Positions 59,978-64,000 of a stretch of DNA of 64,000 bases are shown here, one piece after another. Below the pieces are notes generated by a model. That model ran no database searches, was not told the DNA's origin, and worked only from the letters and a program-made list of their open reading frames with translations. The DNA comes from Phallus indusiatus. Lineage: Eukaryota; Basidiomycota; Agaricomycetes; Phallales; Phallaceae. Both the position numbers and the translations under genes were made by a program. The stretch's first letter is position 1, and each line of letters opens with the position of its first letter. Location of the stretch: the NCBI GenBank assembly GCA_027605045.1, contig JAQFWX010000065.1, positions 62,001 to 126,000 on the forward strand, written 5' to 3'.

Positions 59978-60844
59978 TGTCAAGTACCGATATCCGGGAA
60001 CGGTTATAGATACTATAATATACTTTAGTCGCTGAATATAACACTGTTAACCGTCACCGTTGGTTGACGATAGTCAGGACTTGGCCTCAACCTATAAGAG
60101 GTTGTGCCACGACAGTCTTCTTTAGGATTTGTCCTGACGTTCGTCACGAGCGTCGAGTTCGTCAAGGACGTTACGGATATGTGCGTTCCGAGCTTCGAGA
60201 GTCGCGAGCTGTATCTCGTATTGAATGATATCAAGCTCAACGATAATGAAGAAAGCTTTGAGATGTAACTCTCGGCAACGACGGATGGCTTCCGTCGCTG
60301 CAAGTCTCGAGGAACGATCTCGACGTTCAATGATGAAGAGAGTAGAGAAAAGAGAGTTTTTATAGAGATATCGAACTACGTTCGATATTAAGTCTAAAGA
60401 ACTATCTACGTGTATGCTAGGGTTTATATACACGTCAGATAAATAATTCTAGCTCAGTTCGAAATAGATTCCGAACTTGAGAAATACAAACAAGTCGTGA
60501 GATTCGTAAGTAATATCAATATATGCAGGGTATGATGTCTCATGTGATGACCATGAGGCATGCAGGGATAAGTGCTGTGCATACATGGACCTACGTTCGT
60601 CATCTATGATCTCATAACCGGAACGTGCGTGGAATATTCTAGAAAGGGCTTTCCGCGGGTGTTCCAGGAGTTAAGAGAGACGGGTACGTCTCTATTCGAG
60701 TTGCGAGGTAAATTGAGATGACTGAACGCGAAGGTCATATCGTGAGTGACATAAGCGAGATAAGATTACGGAGATAAACGGTAAATGATCGGATATGGAT
60801 TACGTAACGTTACCGGAAGTGATGTCATGAATCGGATCATGACA
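59978..60844 (-). repeat. 5' LTR of element W
   Basis: 867 bp, matching 51020-51886; followed by the target duplication ATGAG. Confidence 0.95.
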
Positions 60845-61527
60845 ATGAGCCATTCATTCGGTAATAGGATTTGACCAAGCGCTTCCATAGCGAGTCGGAT
60901 ATCATCAACAAATTTATCGTCTTTTCGTTTGATGTTGATACCATATATCATCTAACGGGGAAAAGAGAAATGAAGTGCGATAAACAAACGGCGATCTTAC
61001 TGAGAACCGGCATACTTACATCCATCACCATCCTGCCTATGCCAAAATGAATATGCTCCAAAAGATCGGCTGGAGTCTCAAGTAGATCTTGAAGCAATAA
61101 CCTTGAATATGAATTGACCTAAATGTAGCCCACATAAAGTACAAATATTTCATACCGAGATGATTTCGTTTGTATGGGTTCAAATTTGGATACCGCTCTA
61201 GAATTAAAGTCCTGCTTGAATACTTTGATATGACGTCTCCACCAATCGCCATAACGATAGAGACCGATATTGAAATCCCATCCTAATCTTTATAACGATA
61301 CGGACTTTATGTTAGTACGACCTTGATGAGGAATATATAGTGGGGCCTACAATTCCGCCATGTGGGACGGAGGCCTATCAGAATATATTGCGCCACGCTT
61401 TTCGAGCAATTCCCGAGCAATTTCATCAGAGCATATGAAGATAATCGGTATTCCGAAACTGTTTATTGAGATTACCTCGCCTGCGCATGATGATAAGAAA
61501 TTGTCAATCGGTATCTTTTATTTATAC

Positions 61528-62056
61528 TAAGGATGCTCACGGGTATTGAGATACCCGGGTTACCCGTTCGGGTACCCGGGTAATGATCCGCAGGTAACGG
61601 GTACCCGCTTACATAATTACCCGGGTCAATTTTACCTGCGGATCCGGGTTTCACTTTTGGCAACAGGCAGGTACCCGCGGGTATGCAATAACCTCGATCT
61701 GTGCCATATGTGTACAATTTTCGAGTGGGTTTCGTCGTGATTTTTTTTTTATTTTGGCTCTAGAGAGCTCAAATTTTGCTTAAAATGAAAATAAAAAAAT
61801 ATGTAATAAATATTTTTTGAATATCTACAAGATAAGTCGGGCGCTTATTTAGGCGCCCGTATTACATAAGCAAAAAAATAGTCTCAAATCGTCTAAACTA
61901 GAGAATTTTGAGGTACTCTCTGTTACCCGGGTACCTGCCACAGGTACCCGTACCCGCCCGGGTAATTACCCGAGGATCCAGGTATCACTTTCAGAGCATG
62001 CCATTACCCGCAGGTAATTACCCGTACCTGCAGGTATTTACCCGTGAGCATCCTTA
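61528..62056. mobile_element. hAT-type MITE in an intron of P450-D
   Basis: 529 bp with perfect 18-bp terminal inverted repeats (TAAGGATGCTCACGGGTA at both ends) and the 8-bp target duplication ATTTATAC (61520-61527 and 62057-62064), the size typical of hAT transposons. Subterminal parts are full of ACCCGGGTA and TACCCG words; the middle is very AT-rich. No transposase frame is present, so it is non-autonomous. Confidence 0.9.
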
Positions 62057-62144
62057 ATTTATACCATATTTCTCCTTCCATTCCTGCATTCGTTTGGGTT
62101 GGAGAAGTTCAGAAAGCTGGAAGAAATGTCCAACAACTGGTTTT

Positions 62145-62774
62145 TGTAATGTATTTGCTCTGGTTCAAGGTATAAGCACCTTGTACTGTTGCAAATAAAA
62201 GAGCTGTTTAGAGGGAACCTAGTCTAGCAACAGAGGTCTTGTTATTGAGGGTGAGACAGAGCTTGCTGCTGCTGTTGAAGACTTGAGCTGGCTGCTACTG
62301 ATAGTCTTGAGGTAGAGATAGAAAAGAGAAAGAAAAAGAAAAGAGAAAGACCAATTTAATTGGTAAGCACTATGGTGCACTAGTATAGATGATAAGGCAG
62401 ATTGCTATTTACAAGAGAAATCAGCCCCTATTTATACACTTTGGGGCTGCTACAAATAAAGCAAAATATTAGTAATTAAAAGATAAGAAATTACTTAGAA
62501 AGGAAATTAATTAGTAAAGGTGGAGTAGTAAAAATTATAGTGAAACATTATAGTGAGACAGAAAAATAAAAGTACCTGGAACTGAGTCATATGACTGTTC
62601 CTAGAAAATAAACAAATAGAGATACACAAATACAAGCAAGAGCTCAAAAAAGAATAGTAAAAAAAACTGACATAATGTGGGCTTTTGTTGTTTATGTGCT
62701 GTTTTTGGATTTAGTGGCTGTGCCTTTTGACTTGTTTTTGCTGAGCTGGGTAAAAGTGCCCTAGATACATGACA
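62145..62774 (-). mobile_element. solo LTR of the Z family in a P450-D exon
   Basis: 630 bp, the reverse complement of the Z LTR (TGTAATGTATTTGC ... GATACATGACA), with duplication GTTTT (62140-62144 and 62775-62779). It splits the exon encoding LPPGPPGKPVVGHFF. Confidence 0.95.
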
Positions 62775-62990
62775 GTTTTCCTGGAGGACCGGGAGGTAAC
62801 CTGTAGCCTATTATTCGTTTGAGTTAGTGAATCATAGACACGAATGAAAAACATGCGCCTTTCCTTTAGGAGGCTTATACTTTCGTCTTCGTAAAAGGTC
62901 TACCCACGTCAGTACGAAGATTGTAGCGAGCACTGTGTGAACAAGCATATTGAAGGGTGTACTACATGGAAATTTTGCAGAATTTAAATA

Positions 62991-63170
62991 GCAAAATAGA
63001 ATAGTGTCCCACGACTGTTTTTAAGAGCTCTGTAAATAATTTTATTTTGAAACACATTGATAAATACAAACGTTTTGATCTTCTGTATTTGTAGAAGGTG
63101 AATCGACAGTGCGCACTATAACGGACAATGTCGGTAGAGATCAGACTCCGGGGGACACTTACGGACAATC
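62991..63170. other. unidentified inserted segment upstream of P450-D
   Basis: Compared with the P450-C upstream region, about 200 bp of foreign sequence (62991-63170 plus 63572-63593) separates AATTTAAATA from TAAATACCTGCTTC. TAAATA occurs on both sides and may be a duplication, but no terminal repeats were recognised. The next solo LTR lies inside it. Confidence 0.45.
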
Positions 63171-63566
63171 TGTTAGGGCACGACCGTTCAGCGATAAGAC
63201 TTAAGGATCGGACTGCTACTATAACCCAGTAACCCAGTCTATAATAGCGCAAGGAACTACTCATGCGCGCACAGTTGTATATATACATGATTACGCTATC
63301 TCTAACCAATAGCTATCAGGTGCATTATCTACCAATAGGAGGAGCGGTAGCCGAGGACAATACGGATGACATAGAGAAAGAGGGAGATAGGGCAGAATGG
63401 AGCGAATGGAGAAACGGGGAGAGTTCGGAAGAATACGCGAGGGATAAACACGGACCGGTATACCGGGTACCGTATGACCGACGTAGAGCGCGTAGGCATC
63501 TAAGTAGGTTATACTATACTACGCTAATATACTAGAATGACCGTTAACCTGGGACGTACCCTGACA
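63171..63566 (-). mobile_element. solo LTR, diverged relative of the X LTR
   Basis: 396 bp, TGTTAGGGCACG ... GTACCCTGACA, with duplication CAATC (63166-63170 and 63567-63571). The ends match the X family but the body differs, so it is a separate subfamily. Confidence 0.9.
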
Positions 63567-63593
63567 CAATCGCAGGACGTTATTACGGCATGC

Positions 63594-64000
63594 ATCTAAA
63601 TACCTGCTTCATGAACCTAATCATATGTGACCGTGTGTCGAGCATATCCATAATAAGCAAGACAAACAGGTGAAGTACAATTAATAGCTACCTTATGACA
63701 GGGAAGGCCTGCGGCGCGGCGAATTCCTAAGCTCCGACTCATCTCACGCTGTTTGCTAGAGTTTAGCAACGATAATGGTCCCTATGATATATTTGATAGC
63801 ATGCTATGAAGTTTTCAAGAACTCAAATTATTTGTCAATAATTATAGTCCGTCAGATGTGTTACGGCCTTATGAAAAGAAGTGCGATATTGTGGATTTGA
63901 AGCTTTAAGATCATTAGTATCCATCAAATAAATGAGCTATGAAACAGCCTACCTTACATGAAAACATGCAGCCAACCTGATCTAGGTGTGGATGTATGAA
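63594..64000. promoter_or_regulatory. upstream region of P450-D
   Basis: Matches the region upstream of P450-C (16525-16620 and 17050-17290), from ACCTGCTTC to AACCTGATCTAGGTGTGGA. No gene is seen before the window ends. Confidence 0.6.

Larger units (their letters stand above)
51020..60844 (-). mobile_element. Ty3/Gypsy chromovirus W with an antisense accessory gene
   Basis: LTRs of 867 bp (51020-51886 and 59978-60844), TGTCAAGT ... CATGACA on the + strand, flanked by the duplication ATGAG (51015-51019, 60845-60849) inside a P450-D exon. They encode the same embedded frame and look identical, so insertion is recent. On the minus strand: 5' LTR, self-primer site, a solo LTR of family X, gag, pol with chromodomain, then a convergent plus-strand gene, a polypurine tract (AAAGAGGGGATAC) and the 3' LTR. 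About 9.4 kb without the solo LTR. Confidence 0.95.
49826..62949 (-). pseudogene. cytochrome P450, copy D, disrupted by three insertions
   Basis: Seen: ATG at 62949 (MLVHTVLATIFVLTWVDLL), LPPGPPGKPVVGHFF cut by a solo LTR (62145-62774), an intron carrying a hAT MITE (61528-62056), exons with LLLQDLLETPADF and KRKDDKFVDDIRLAMEAL, then ILLPNEWLI cut by element W (51020-60844). The 3' half continues with I-helix VAGVGT, EVMRW, PERF, heme loop FGFGRRICPGRFFAEN and TAG at 49826. I saw no stop outside the insertions, so it was probably intact until recently. Closest to copy C, with which it shares both flanks. Same first-intron and I-helix peculiarities as its sisters. Confidence 0.88.

Overview
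The window looks like nuclear DNA of a filamentous basidiomycete, probably an agaricomycete. Host genes carry several 50-75 bp GT-AG introns. A tandem family of membrane-anchored cytochromes P450 is present. About two thirds of the window is nested LTR retrotransposons of the Ty3/Gypsy chromovirus type.

Layout: (1) 1-6450: two conserved single-copy genes facing tail to tail, a PSP1-domain protein (+) and the TRAPP subunit Trs33/TRAPPC6 (-). (2) 6690-17457: a head-to-tail array of three apparently complete P450 genes on the minus strand (A, B, C). They duplicated together with their flanks. (3) 17458-49601: a transposon island that separates P450-C from the fourth copy, P450-D. Its oldest layer is two Pif1/Helitron-like helicase remnants and a reverse transcriptase / RNase H / tyrosine recombinase pseudogene. 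Into these inserted a solo LTR, a gag-only LTR element (called Z, 21396-25595) and a chromovirus (X, 26359-47776). X was split by a second LTR element (Y, 31743-46934), which was itself split by a third (V, 39400-45398). (4) 49826-62949: P450-D, a pseudogene broken by a fourth LTR element (W, 51020-60844), a hAT-type MITE and a solo LTR of the Z family; another solo LTR lies just upstream of it. Every insertion named by coordinates has a target-site duplication that I could read, so the order of insertion can be reconstructed.

Three things stand out. First, element Y is packed from LTR to LTR, coding sequence included, with short near-perfect inverted repeats, about one every 20-35 bases. No other element here shows this, and I know of no described equivalent. 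Second, Y carries a third ORF of 542 codons that becomes one open frame when V is subtracted. Third, W carries an antisense, intron-containing gene with a complete Zn2Cys6 cysteine pattern between pol and its 3' LTR. In addition, X, V and W all have an 11-nt self-primer site placed 2 nt inside the 5' LTR, as in Tf1-type elements.

Gene boundaries inside the P450s and transposons come from reading splice sites and frames by eye. Database searches and structure calculations were not possible.
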